A DNA stretch of 20,829 nucleotides from SAR116 cluster bacterium (GTDB lineage: Bacteria > Pseudomonadota > Alphaproteobacteria > Puniceispirillales > Puniceispirillaceae), in contig PBLR01000019.1 of assembly GCA_002722385.1 (NCBI GenBank), positions 1 through 20,829 on the forward strand, read 5' to 3'. Positions 8,648-17,923 of this stretch are shown here, piece after piece (positions within the stretch are counted from its first letter, which is position 1; each line of letters opens with the position of its first letter). The notes below the pieces were generated by a model. It saw only the letters and a list, made by a program, of their open reading frames with translations. It was not told where the DNA came from and did not search any database. Position numbers and translations under genes: made by a program.

Positions 8648-8835
8648 GTGAGAGCGTCAGTCTGGTCATTTTGACCGGATAAGATGAAGCTTTTTGAGCA
8701 AAAGCTTTGTGTCATCTAAGTCCTGTGCTGGTAACAGGGAAAATAGCTCTGAATTCATGCGCAGGCAGATGGCCTGAACATGCTATTTTTAACGGGTTGC
8801 CTGACGCGACATATATCCCAGCGTTAATTGTTTTC

Positions 8836-8871
8836 AAAAAGACAGGCCTCTGTTCAGAGGCAGGACCTGTC
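8836..8871 (-). terminator. intrinsic terminator of cmk
   Basis: An inner perfect stem GCCTCTG/CAGAGGC (8846-8852 with 8855-8861), together with outer GACAGG/CCTGTC pairing (8841-8846 with 8866-8871), is followed on the minus strand by TTTTTG (8840-8836). It overlaps the cmk stop codon. It should limit transcription from aroA-cmk into rpsA, which would then need its own promoter in 8650-8835. I could not identify a convincing one there. Confidence 0.7.
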
Positions 8872-9511
8872 AGACCAGCTTGGCCTCCTGCAAACAGGAA
8901 AGCACAAGTTCCAACACTTCTTCTGCATTCTTTGTTGAAGAGTCAATAAAAAACGCATCGTCAGCGGCAATTAAAGGCGCGACTGTGCGGTTTTTGTCAC
9001 GGCAGTCTCTTTTGATCAGATCAGACAGGACTTCCGGGAACTCTATCGCCTCACCTGTGGCGACCAGCTCCAGATGACGTCTGTTGGCGCGTATGTCGGC
9101 GGCTGCATCAATATAGAATTTCGCATCCGCATCAGGCAGCACAACTGTGCCGATATCCCGGCCGTCAAGAACAGCACCTTTCCCATGTGGCGGATGTTCA
9201 GCAAATTCCCGCTGCTTTCGCAGCAAGGCCTGTCTGACCTCAGCCAGTGCAGCTACTTTTGAGGCCGCCTCGCCAACATCGGTTGTCCGCAATTCTGAGG
9301 TGAACGGCTGGGACAGATCAAGGTTTGTGGCGATTTCCGCAATAGCTGTCGGATCGCTTGCATCAATATCGACCCCTGATGTCAGCGCAGCATGGCCAAC
9401 CGCCCGATACAGTTTACCTGTATCCAAATAATCAAGGTCAAGCCGCATAGCCAGGGTTCGGCCCAATGTGCCTTTGCCTGAGGCGGCTGTGCCATCAATG
9501 GCAATAATCAT
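8870..9511 (-). CDS. cmk: (d)CMP kinase (cytidylate kinase)
   Basis: A 213-residue P-loop kinase that phosphorylates CMP and dCMP with ATP, recycling nucleotides from RNA and lipid turnover. It opens with MIIAIDGTAASGKGTLGRTLA, a Walker A motif at residues 7-15, followed by DYLDTGKLYRAVG, the CMP-binding region. VLDGRDIGTVVLPDADAKFYIDA and RAxRR (RANRRHLEL) are the later family blocks, and the C-terminal KRDCRDKNRTVAPLIAADDA is typical. GAGG lies 8-9 bases before the ATG at 9511. It follows aroA after 82 bases; the aroA-cmk-rpsA order is widely conserved in proteobacteria. Confidence 0.96.
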   Translation of the reverse strand: MIIAIDGTAASGKGTLGRTLAMRLDLDYLDTGKLYRAVGHAALTSGVDIDASDPTAIAEIATNLDLSQPFTSELRTTDVGEAASKVAALAEVRQALLRKQREFAEHPPHGKGAVLDGRDIGTVVLPDADAKFYIDAAADIRANRRHLELVATGEAIEFPEVLSDLIKRDCRDKNRTVAPLIAADDAFFIDSSTKNAEEVLELVLSCLQEAKLV

Positions 9512-9593
9512 ATATCATACCTCTTTTCGGCAACGGCCCCTGTTATGGGCTCTGTCGCCTATTGTGTGAATTTCACATATTTTACAGACTTAT

Positions 9594-11006
9594 CTATCCT
9601 TGCGCGTCCGGCGCATATATATGTGCTCCGGCGCTGTTCATCAAACGGGCAAATCCCGGAAAACTGGTGGCTATTGTTGCTGTGTCAACCACGGTGACAG
9701 GGGTCTGGCTGACCATACCCAGAACAAGAAATGACATGGCGATACGGTGATCATGCTGTGAGGCGATACAGGCCCCGCCGGTTATCGCCGATGCACCAGT
9801 GACGGTCAGGCTGTCCGGGGTTTCAGTGACAGAAACACCGCAGGCTTTCAGCCCCTCTGCCATCACTGCGATTCTGTCTGTCTCTTTCACGCGCAATTCG
9901 GAAACGCCTGGCATGAAGGTGCGCCCTTCGGCACAGGCCGCCGCCACGGATAAAATCGGATATTCATCGATCATTGACGCGGCTCTCTCAGCCGGAACCT
10001 CTATACCTGTCAACTGGCTTGACCGGACACGGATATCGCCAACAGGCTCACCACCTTCTAAGCGCTCATTTGTGATGACGATATCTGCGCCCATTTCACT
10101 TAATGTTGTTATCAGGCCTGTACGCTGGGGGTTCAGGCCAACAGCAGGCAAGGTGATATCGCTGTCTGGTGTAATCAGGGCAGCAACCATGGCGAAAGCC
10201 GCAGAAGAGGGATCACGGGGAACCAAAATATCTTTAGCGGTTAAGGTGGCTTCTCCGCCAAGAGTGACCTGATGACGCCCGTCTGGCAGGATATCCTGCT
10301 GAACATCAACACCGAAATGGCGCAGCATGCTTTCTGTATGGTCGCGCGAGATATGAGGTTCTGTGATCACAGTATTTCCTCTTGCGTTCAGACCAGCCAG
10401 CATAATTGCTGATTTAATCTGTGCAGAGGCAACACGCGGCGCATAAGCAAGAGGCAATACAGGGTTTGCCCCAGTTATTGTTACAGGCAGCAGGCCCTTT
10501 TCATCATTTTCAGGCTGATAGCCAATTTGAGCACCCATTTGGGTCAGCGGGTCTGTGATCCGCCGCATTGGCCGTGCAGATAATGATTCATCACCAGTAA
10601 AGATGGCGGTTATGGGTTGTCCGGCAACTGCCCCCATAATCAACCTGACGCCGGTGCCGGCGTTGCCCAGGTCGAGCGGGGCTTCAGGTGAGATGAAACC
10701 GCCTGTTCCCACACCATCAACGCTGACGCTGTCAGTATCGGCATCGTCAATAACCGTTACGCCCAGCTGCTGCATTGCCCTCAGCGTGGACAGCACATCC
10801 TCACCGCGCAGCAACCCTTTGATGTTTGTGCGGCCGACAGCCATACCGGCCAGAATAAGAGACCGGTGAGAAATGGACTTGTCACCTGGCACATCCATCT
10901 GGCCGTTCAGGCCGCCAGCGGCAGAAGACACTAATATCTGCTTGTCTGCTTGATGCGCTTGTTCATGCGCTTGCTGGGAATGTGGCAACGGTTCTGATCC
11001 GTTCAT
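9594..11006 (-). CDS. aroA: 3-phosphoshikimate 1-carboxyvinyltransferase (EPSP synthase)
   Basis: A 470-residue enzyme that joins shikimate-3-phosphate and phosphoenolpyruvate in aromatic amino acid synthesis. Visible blocks are PGDKSISHRS, LDLGNAGTGVRLIMG, RVASAQIKSAIMLAGL, SRDHTESMLRHFGV, PRDPSSAAFAMVAALI, DEYPILSVAAACAEGRT, ELRVKETDRIAVMAEGL and HDHRIAMSFLVLG. The motifs RDHTE, GDKS and SAQIK resemble class II (CP4-like) EPSP synthases, but the residue matching Ala100 of CP4 is Gly (Gly117 here). The ATG at 11006 has AGGTGAG about 6 bases upstream. An in-frame GTG at 11018 has no Shine-Dalgarno. About 30 N-terminal residues before the core are Gln/His-rich and not conserved in the family. 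It is the first gene of the aroA-cmk unit. Confidence 0.96.
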   Translation of the reverse strand: MNGSEPLPHSQQAHEQAHQADKQILVSSAAGGLNGQMDVPGDKSISHRSLILAGMAVGRTNIKGLLRGEDVLSTLRAMQQLGVTVIDDADTDSVSVDGVGTGGFISPEAPLDLGNAGTGVRLIMGAVAGQPITAIFTGDESLSARPMRRITDPLTQMGAQIGYQPENDEKGLLPVTITGANPVLPLAYAPRVASAQIKSAIMLAGLNARGNTVITEPHISRDHTESMLRHFGVDVQQDILPDGRHQVTLGGEATLTAKDILVPRDPSSAAFAMVAALITPDSDITLPAVGLNPQRTGLITTLSEMGADIVITNERLEGGEPVGDIRVRSSQLTGIEVPAERAASMIDEYPILSVAAACAEGRTFMPGVSELRVKETDRIAVMAEGLKACGVSVTETPDSLTVTGASAITGGACIASQHDHRIAMSFLVLGMVSQTPVTVVDTATIATSFPGFARLMNSAGAHIYAPDAQG

Positions 11007-11052
11007 GGGGGCTCTCACCTAAATAGTCGCGGTGCGGGTGTTTAAAGAGGCT

Positions 11053-11080
11053 GTCATACTATCTTTATAGGGCCGATCAA
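11053..11080 (-). promoter_or_regulatory. candidate promoter of aroA
   Basis: On the minus strand: TTGATC (11080-11075), a 16-base spacer and TATGAC (11058-11053), each 4 of 6 to consensus. It lies about 47 bases before the aroA ATG and is back to back with the promoter of the divergent TIGR02300 gene. Confidence 0.4.
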
Positions 11081-11132
11081 AGCGTAAATCTGCATTTTCC
11101 GATGAAAAATTCATTCAGAGCAAAAAATTCTT

Positions 11133-11160
11133 TTGACAGATGCCGCGAATATCGTTTAAT
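11133..11160 (+). promoter_or_regulatory. promoter of the TIGR02300 gene
   Basis: A consensus -35 TTGACA (11133-11138), a 16-base spacer and TTTAAT (11155-11160, 5 of 6) lie 45 bases before the ATG at 11205. This is the strongest sigma-70 match I found in the window. Confidence 0.65.
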
Positions 11161-11204
11161 CGGCGCAGAACACAACGGTTTTTAGATGTAAATAGGTTTT
11201 ACTC

Positions 11205-11612
11205 ATGGCCCATGCAACCCTCGGACGCAAGCAGCGTTGTGCCTCCTGCGGAATAAAGTTTTATGATTTGAAAAAATCACCGGCGGTTTGCCCGTCCTGC
11301 GGCACTGAATTCGATCCCGAAACATTATTGAAAAGCAGACGTGGTCGCGCGGCCAGCAAAGATGAAGAGGCAAAGACGCCTTCTAAGGCTGAAGAAGATG
11401 CAGCTGATGGGGATTTGATCGAGAAGGCAGATGATGATGAGTTTGAAAATGATGACGAGATGTTGTCATCTGATGACGAGTTAATCTCTATCTCCTCAGA
11501 TGATGATGAAGATGAGGCAGAAGGGTCCGGGACTGAGCTGATCGATGTTCTGGATGATGAGATGGGCGTTGATGATGTGCCATCTTCAGATGAGGATGAT
11601 GAAGACATCTGA
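11205..11612 (+). CDS. TIGR02300-family zinc-ribbon protein with acidic tail
   Basis: A 135-residue protein of unknown function. The N-terminus carries two C-x2-C pairs (Cys12, Cys15, Cys29, Cys32) around KFYDLKKSPAVCPSCG. This is the 'FYDLN' signature of the alphaproteobacterial family TIGR02300, with Lys in place of the Asn. The remainder (residues 51-135) is extremely acidic: I count 40 Asp/Glu in 85 residues, with a recurring SSDD/E unit (88-92, 97-104, 127-134). It is probably a cytoplasmic zinc-binding protein with a disordered tail. Its position divergent from aroA and directly upstream of a tRNA-Ala is the usual context for the family. It has its own promoter. I give it no function. 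Confidence 0.85.
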   Translation: MAHATLGRKQRCASCGIKFYDLKKSPAVCPSCGTEFDPETLLKSRRGRAASKDEEAKTPSKAEEDAADGDLIEKADDDEFENDDEMLSSDDELISISSDDDEDEAEGSGTELIDVLDDEMGVDDVPSSDEDDEDI

Positions 11613-11641
11613 TCAGCAGGGCAGGGACAGCTATATTTTTC

Positions 11642-11670
11642 TTGCATCTGCAGCCGGTTGCCGGTACAAC
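11642..11670 (+). promoter_or_regulatory. candidate promoter of tRNA-Ala
   Basis: TTGCAT (11642-11647), a 17-base spacer and TACAAC (11665-11670), each about 4 of 6 to consensus, lie 30 bases before the tRNA. This would give a short 5' leader. Read-through from the TIGR02300 gene is the alternative. Confidence 0.4.
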
Positions 11671-11699
11671 ACCAACACTCTGTAAGGTGGCATGGTTAA

Positions 11700-11775
<76 letters not shown>

Positions 11776-11851
11776 CCTTCAAAAATTTCTTCTTTAAATA
11801 CAGATTACGCGGCGCAAGGCCCCTTTTGGGGAGGCGCGTGCTGAGCCAGGT

Positions 11852-12697
11852 TTAAATTGAGAACCGCTCGCCCAAATAGACTTCGCGTACCCCTGAATGT
11901 TCGACCACCTCTTCTGGCGTGCCGTCCATCAGCACGGCGCCGTCATGGATGATATAGGCCCGTTCAATAATGCCCAGCATTTCACGGACATTGTGATCGG
12001 TGATTAACACGCCCAGCCCATGTTCTTTCAGCTGCGAGATTAAATCGCGGATATCCGCCAGCGCGATAGGATCAATGCCGGCCAATGGTTCATCCAGAAG
12101 CAAAAAGGCAGGCCGAGCCGCCAGAGCTCTTGCGATTTCAAGACGTCTGCGCTCGCCGCCGGAAAGATTGACAGATGGTGTGTTGCGCAGATGTCCTATG
12201 CTGAATTCGGCCAGTAGCTCTTCCAGCATGGCATCTCTTGTGTCTGGATTGCTCTCAGTGATTTCCAGAACAGAGCGGATATTCTTTTCCACACTCAGCC
12301 CTCTGAAGATGCTGGATTCTTGAGGCAGATAACCAACGCCCATCCGGGCCCGCTGGAACAGAGGCATGTCGGTGACATCAAGTCCGTCTAGATAAATCGC
12401 GCCCTCATCACATGGAATAAGGCCAGTCAGCATATAGAAAGTTGTTGTCTTGCCCGCCCCGTTCGGGCCAAGCAATCCCACAGCCTCACCGCGTCTGATC
12501 CCAAGAGATACGTTGCGAACAACCCGTTTCTGGCCAAAATATTTTCCCAGCCCGCGCGCCTGAAGACCCTTATTTTCAGCAACGACGCGTAAACTGTCGC
12601 GGTTCCGATTTTCTTCAAACAGTTCATCTCCGGATGCAGAAAATGGTGGTGTGGAATAGTCTGTCACGGCAGGGTCCCGAGCCTTTGGCCTATGCAA
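11852..12697 (-). CDS. lptB: LPS export ABC transporter ATP-binding protein LptB
   Basis: A cytoplasmic ATPase that drives LPS extraction from the inner membrane with LptF and LptG. Walker A GPNGAGKT is at 77-84 and the Q-loop Gln126 is in GYLPQESSIF. The ABC signature LSGGERRRLEIARAL starts at 178, Walker B LLLDEPLAGIDP at 199, and the switch His235 is in ITDHNVREM. The GIIERAYIIHDG ending is typical of LptB. The listed start is a TTG at 12697, with an alternative GTG at 12667; neither has a clear Shine-Dalgarno. Either leaves about 30-40 residues before the core, which starts near LQARGLGKYFG. It is the last gene of lptC-lptA-lptB. The rpoN and hpf genes often found after lptB are absent. 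Confidence 0.94.
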   Translation of the reverse strand: MHRPKARDPAVTDYSTPPFSASGDELFEENRNRDSLRVVAENKGLQARGLGKYFGQKRVVRNVSLGIRRGEAVGLLGPNGAGKTTTFYMLTGLIPCDEGAIYLDGLDVTDMPLFQRARMGVGYLPQESSIFRGLSVEKNIRSVLEITESNPDTRDAMLEELLAEFSIGHLRNTPSVNLSGGERRRLEIARALAARPAFLLLDEPLAGIDPIALADIRDLISQLKEHGLGVLITDHNVREMLGIIERAYIIHDGAVLMDGTPEEVVEHSGVREVYLGERFSI

Positions 12698-12723
12698 GTA
12701 AAAAGAGCAGAGACGACAATAGC

Positions 12724-13527
12724 CTATTCTTGCAGCCGTGTAAAACGTCCTGATACCCGGCCACCAGATTTATTTGACAGCATCTTACTGATCCCAGTGG
12801 TAAAATCGACTTCCGCACGGTCACCAGCCAATTCTGTTTCACCGTCTTTAATCAGGACATCTCCTGTTAAAATAGCCTTATTCCCAGCCCTGTTATAATC
12901 TGCTTCATCAGAAGTGGCGGTGCTGCCATTCACCTGGATGATGGTCACGTCCCCGGCAGCGGTGATTCTGTCTATATTGTCGGCATCATTTAAAAAGATA
13001 GTGATGGTCTGACCGGATAGATGGCGTCCGTCTTTCAGCATAATTTCGGCATCTTTAACCAGTTCCACCAGCTGTTCTGTCCGCCTGAACAGGATTGTCT
13101 GGCCTGCCTTTGCGGTGCCATCCGGCCCAGAGATAGCCGCATCCGGCCCTTCAAGAAGATAGGTCAGGCTGTTCACATCATAATCCAGCAGTTGACCGCG
13201 GCCCTTATGGGCGTCATCAGAAAAGCTGACGTCACCATTGGCGATAATCCGTGTAATGGTGCGGGCATCTGTTTGCGGGTTATAAAAGGCTTTCAGCGAA
13301 TCTGCCTTAATTTCCTGAGTGCCTTGCAGAGCTTCAGCATTACCAGAAGCATGATAAAAGGCTTCTTTCTGATTCCATTCCAGACTGGTGTCCGCATTGA
13401 CGATCATGTCGTTAGCAAAGCCCGCAACCGGTGCGCTGATCAGCGCGGTGATACTGATCAGGAAAGTGGCCGTTATGTTCTGCCACCTTTTGCTGTGCTG
13501 TGCCTGCGCAACCATATGTCTGATCAT
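12724..13527 (-). CDS. lptA: LPS transport periplasmic protein LptA (OstA-like)
   Basis: A 267-residue exported protein. A signal peptide covers about residues 1-38: basic start, hydrophobic ATFLISITALISAPVAG, probable cleavage after GFA. The mature part is built of beta-rich OstA repeats, for example TSLEWNQKEAFYHASGNAEALQG, RIIANGDVSFSDDAHKGRG and NRAGNKAILTGDVLIKDGETELAGDRAEVDF. It would form the periplasmic bridge that carries LPS from LptC to LptD. The ATG starts 2 bases after the lptC stop, which suggests translational coupling. lptB follows after 26 bases. Confidence 0.9.
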   Translation of the reverse strand: MIRHMVAQAQHSKRWQNITATFLISITALISAPVAGFANDMIVNADTSLEWNQKEAFYHASGNAEALQGTQEIKADSLKAFYNPQTDARTITRIIANGDVSFSDDAHKGRGQLLDYDVNSLTYLLEGPDAAISGPDGTAKAGQTILFRRTEQLVELVKDAEIMLKDGRHLSGQTITIFLNDADNIDRITAAGDVTIIQVNGSTATSDEADYNRAGNKAILTGDVLIKDGETELAGDRAEVDFTTGISKMLSNKSGGRVSGRFTRLQE

Positions 13528-13529
13528 AT

Positions 13530-14207
13530 CTATTTATCCCCGTCTTGTGTGGTTTGCATCAGGCGAGCTTTGGTTTGCCCTTTGAACAGAATCACTTCTC
13601 CTCTGTTTTGTGATTCCATGCCTTGAGCGGTAAGTTCAATTGTTGGGCCTGTGAGGCTGACAGGCAGATCTGTTTTCAGATCGCCGCTGTCAATAAGGGC
13701 TGTCATTTGCTGGCTTTTCAAAATCATATCTTGTTGTTTTTGGTGAATTTGAACATTGCCTGTCATATCCAGTATTGCGGCCTGAGAGTTGTAAATGGCT
13801 TCTTCTGAAAGCAGGGTCGTCTTGCCGTCAAGGTCTGATTCGATCCAGCCATCAGGCTTGAACAGATGCACCAGACCTGCCTGATTTGACATCTCAATAA
13901 CTTTGTCAGCTTCGATATTGAACTTCAGGCCAGAGGCGCTCACCCCGGAATAACGCGCCCCTGTCATTTGCAACTGATCAGAAGGTGTCTTGCTGACAGT
14001 CTCCAGGCTGATGGAGATGTTTTCAGTTTCCGCATAGAACCCGCTCAACCAAACAGTGATGCCGCCGACAGTCAGGCTGGCCAACAATAAGATGAGGCTG
14101 ATAGATAAGCGTTGCTTGCCATGGCCATTTATGCTGCCGTTCTGAGCTGCTGGCGCTTCTTCGCGGCTCGCAAATAACGGTTTTGAGGGCCTGTTGGGGT
14201 CTGTCAC
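13530..14207 (-). CDS. lptC: LPS export system protein LptC
   Basis: A 225-residue bitopic inner-membrane protein. A polar N-terminus of about 33 residues is followed by one membrane helix (LSISLILLLASLTVGGITVWL, about 34-54) and a periplasmic beta domain of the LptC type (SASGLKFNIEADKVIEM, DMTGNVQIHQKQQDMILKSQ, DLPVSLTGPTIELTAQGME). It receives LPS from LptBFG and hands it to LptA. The start is GTG at 14207, with AGGA 7 bases upstream. It follows the RNase D gene by 29 bases. Sequence conservation is low in this family, so the call rests on topology, domain pattern and the lptA-lptB neighbours. Confidence 0.88.
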   Translation of the reverse strand: MTDPNRPSKPLFASREEAPAAQNGSINGHGKQRLSISLILLLASLTVGGITVWLSGFYAETENISISLETVSKTPSDQLQMTGARYSGVSASGLKFNIEADKVIEMSNQAGLVHLFKPDGWIESDLDGKTTLLSEEAIYNSQAAILDMTGNVQIHQKQQDMILKSQQMTALIDSGDLKTDLPVSLTGPTIELTAQGMESQNRGEVILFKGQTKARLMQTTQDGDK

Positions 14208-14236
14208 GCTGTTGTCCTTTTTACCGATCAGAGGGT

Positions 14237-14848
14237 TTAATGATGAAAAATATCCAGTGTTTCAAACCCGGCCATGTCCAGATCTGTTCTGGTCTGCAAA
14301 AAAGCAAAACACGCCTCTGCCATCTCCAGTCGTCCAGTGCGCACCAGCATATCGCTCAGCCGATCTTTAAGCTGGTGTAGATACAGAACATCTCCTGCTG
14401 CATAGTCCTGCTGGGCCGGGCTCAGCACATCTGCGCCCCAATCAGAAGATTGTTGCTGCTTTGAGATATCCAGCCCCAGAAGTTCACGACATAAATCAGA
14501 CAGACCATGTCTGTCTGTGTAGGTGCGGCAGAGCTTTGAGGCAATTTTGGTGCAGAAAATCCGGCCAGTCACAGGCCCGATATGCTGTTTCAGCATAGCG
14601 ATATCAAAACGCCCAAAATGAAACAGCTTTTCGCATGTCTCGTCAGCCAAAAGCCGGACCAGATTCGGGCAGGGCTGTTTGTCAGCGGCTATTTGCACCA
14701 GATGCGCATCACCATCACCAGCTGACAGCTGAACCAAACACAACCGGTCCCGCTGCAGGTTCAGCCCCATTGTTTCTGTATCAATGGCCACGGCAGAACC
14801 AAAAGACAGCCCATCTGGTAAATCATGTTTATGAAAGAAGATTGACAT
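14237..14848 (-). CDS. rnd: short ribonuclease D (3'-5' exonuclease, DEDDy type)
   Basis: A 203-residue protein made of only the DnaQ-like exonuclease domain. The metal-binding acids are visible: Asp23 and Glu25 in AIDTETMGL, Asp82 in HFGRFDIAML, and Tyr149 with Asp153 in DYAAGDVLYL. E. coli RNase D is about 375 residues with two HRDC domains; these are missing here, as in other short alphaproteobacterial forms. It would trim 3' ends of tRNA or other RNA. AGGA lies 8 bases before the ATG. It sits between the nitroreductase (39 bases upstream) and lptC (29 bases downstream), so all five genes may share one transcript. Confidence 0.88.
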   Translation of the reverse strand: MSIFFHKHDLPDGLSFGSAVAIDTETMGLNLQRDRLCLVQLSAGDGDAHLVQIAADKQPCPNLVRLLADETCEKLFHFGRFDIAMLKQHIGPVTGRIFCTKIASKLCRTYTDRHGLSDLCRELLGLDISKQQQSSDWGADVLSPAQQDYAAGDVLYLHQLKDRLSDMLVRTGRLEMAEACFAFLQTRTDLDMAGFETLDIFHH

Positions 14849-14887
14849 CAGTTGTTCCTGCCTAAATCAAAAGGGCTGTAAGCTGAG

Positions 14888-15475
14888 CTAGGCCCGCGTC
14901 TGTTGTTCATAATAGCTGACCACATCTTGCTTGTCAGGTCTGCGTCGTTCTGTAGGGTCTTCATTTTTCATGCCAATATAGACAAAGCCTGCAAATCTGT
15001 CTGTCCCTGGGGTGCCGCCAAGCGCGCTCAGCAGCGCATCATTATAGGCATACCATTCTGTCACCCATTGCGCGCCATAGCCGAGAGCAAGAGCTGAGGT
15101 CAGCAGATTCTGGCAGACAGCCCCGGCAGACAACTGCATTTCCCAAAGCGGAATTTTGGGATGGTCCTGCGGGCAGGACAGCACAGCGATAACCGCACCT
15201 GTGCGGGTAAGACGGGCGGCTTCAAACGCCAGCATGGCCTCTGTTGCCTCCGGGTTCAGGCATTTGAATTCAGGCATCAGAACGGTTTGGCCCAAATGGC
15301 CGCCCTGTTCAGGCAGAATGACACAAAGCCGCCATGGTACCAGCATCGCATGGTCAGGAACGCGCAGGCCGCATTCAATGATCAGGTCCAGATCAGCCTG
15401 CGGCAGAGCGGTGTTATTCAAATTCCGGATCACCACAGATCGGCGGGTACGGATAAATTCAGTGATCTCATTCAT
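14888..15475 (-). CDS. nitroreductase family protein (YdjA-like)
   Basis: A 195-residue flavoprotein of the nitroreductase fold. The family start IRTRRSVVIRNLNNTAL includes the Arg-Arg-Ser FMN phosphate contact. PDHAMLVPWRLCVI matches the P-x-H-x-x-x-PW(R) block of the small YdjA-type members. A middle block, WEMQLSAGAVCQNLLTSALALGYGAQWVTEW, and the end GFVYIGMKNEDPTERRRPD complete the fold. It probably binds FMN and uses NAD(P)H, but the substrate cannot be told from sequence. The Shine-Dalgarno is weak (GAGA, about 6 bases). An extended -10 promoter with a dyad lies just upstream. Confidence 0.87.
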   Translation of the reverse strand: MNEITEFIRTRRSVVIRNLNNTALPQADLDLIIECGLRVPDHAMLVPWRLCVILPEQGGHLGQTVLMPEFKCLNPEATEAMLAFEAARLTRTGAVIAVLSCPQDHPKIPLWEMQLSAGAVCQNLLTSALALGYGAQWVTEWYAYNDALLSALGGTPGTDRFAGFVYIGMKNEDPTERRRPDKQDVVSYYEQQTRA

Positions 15476-15525
15476 TGGTGTCTCATTTCTCTGCTTTTTG
15501 TGGTGCTGCAGGTGCCCGTTCGGTT

Positions 15526-15534
15526 GTTATATCA
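15526..15534 (-). promoter_or_regulatory. candidate extended -10 promoter of the nitroreductase-rnd-lpt unit
   Basis: The minus strand reads TGATATAAC: a TG-N extension plus TATAAC (5 of 6). No good -35 is present at normal spacing, which is usual for extended -10 promoters. It lies about 51 bases upstream of the nitroreductase ATG and downstream of the katG terminator. Confidence 0.45.
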
Positions 15535-15536
15535 GA

Positions 15537-15561
15537 CTTGTCTGTATCCTGACAGATCAAG
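15537..15561. repeat. imperfect inverted repeat upstream of the nitroreductase promoter
   Basis: The arms CTTGTCTGT (15537-15545) and ACAGATCAAG (15552-15561) pair with one bulged T around a 6-base centre. It begins 3 bases from the extended -10 element, where a -35 box would lie. It could be an operator, but no binding protein is known. Confidence 0.5.
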
Positions 15562-15596
15562 TCCTGCCGTCTGTTCTGTGCAGACAGAGTGGCGAT

Positions 15597-15626
15597 AAAA
15601 AAAGAAGGGGCAAAGCTGCCCCTTCT
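15597..15626 (-). terminator. intrinsic terminator of katG
   Basis: A perfect 10-bp stem (AGAAGGGGCA at 15603-15612 with TGCCCCTTCT at 15617-15626) has a 4-base loop and is followed on the minus strand by a run of T residues (15603-15597). It begins about 30 bases after the katG stop. This is a textbook rho-independent terminator and insulates katG from the nitroreductase unit. Confidence 0.92.
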
Positions 15627-15656
15627 TATGATCAATTGGTTTGTGTTCAGTGCGCC

Positions 15657-17786
<2,130 letters not shown>

Positions 17787-17923
17787 TTATTTCGCTCCTT
17801 GTTGTGTTTTGGCGGTTAACAAAACTGAAAAATCGCGCGGCAGGCAGGGGGTCATCTCGGCCCGTGATCTCCGCCTGATCCCATCCTGATCATCTAAGCA
17901 GCCAGACCAGGAAAGTCAACCTT

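Noticed and set aside
11261..11647. A Ser-rich open frame of 128 codons on the minus strand over the TIGR02300 gene
   Set aside because: It is the antisense reading of the GAT/GAN repeats that encode the acidic tail. It has no family features, and the plus-strand gene has a promoter and a zinc ribbon.
11812..11838. GC-rich hairpin (GCGC...CCCC-TTTT-GGGG...GCGC) between tRNA-Ala and lptB
   Set aside because: The stem has an internal mismatch and neither side is followed by a proper U tract. A bidirectional terminator is possible in this convergent gap, but I could not support it.
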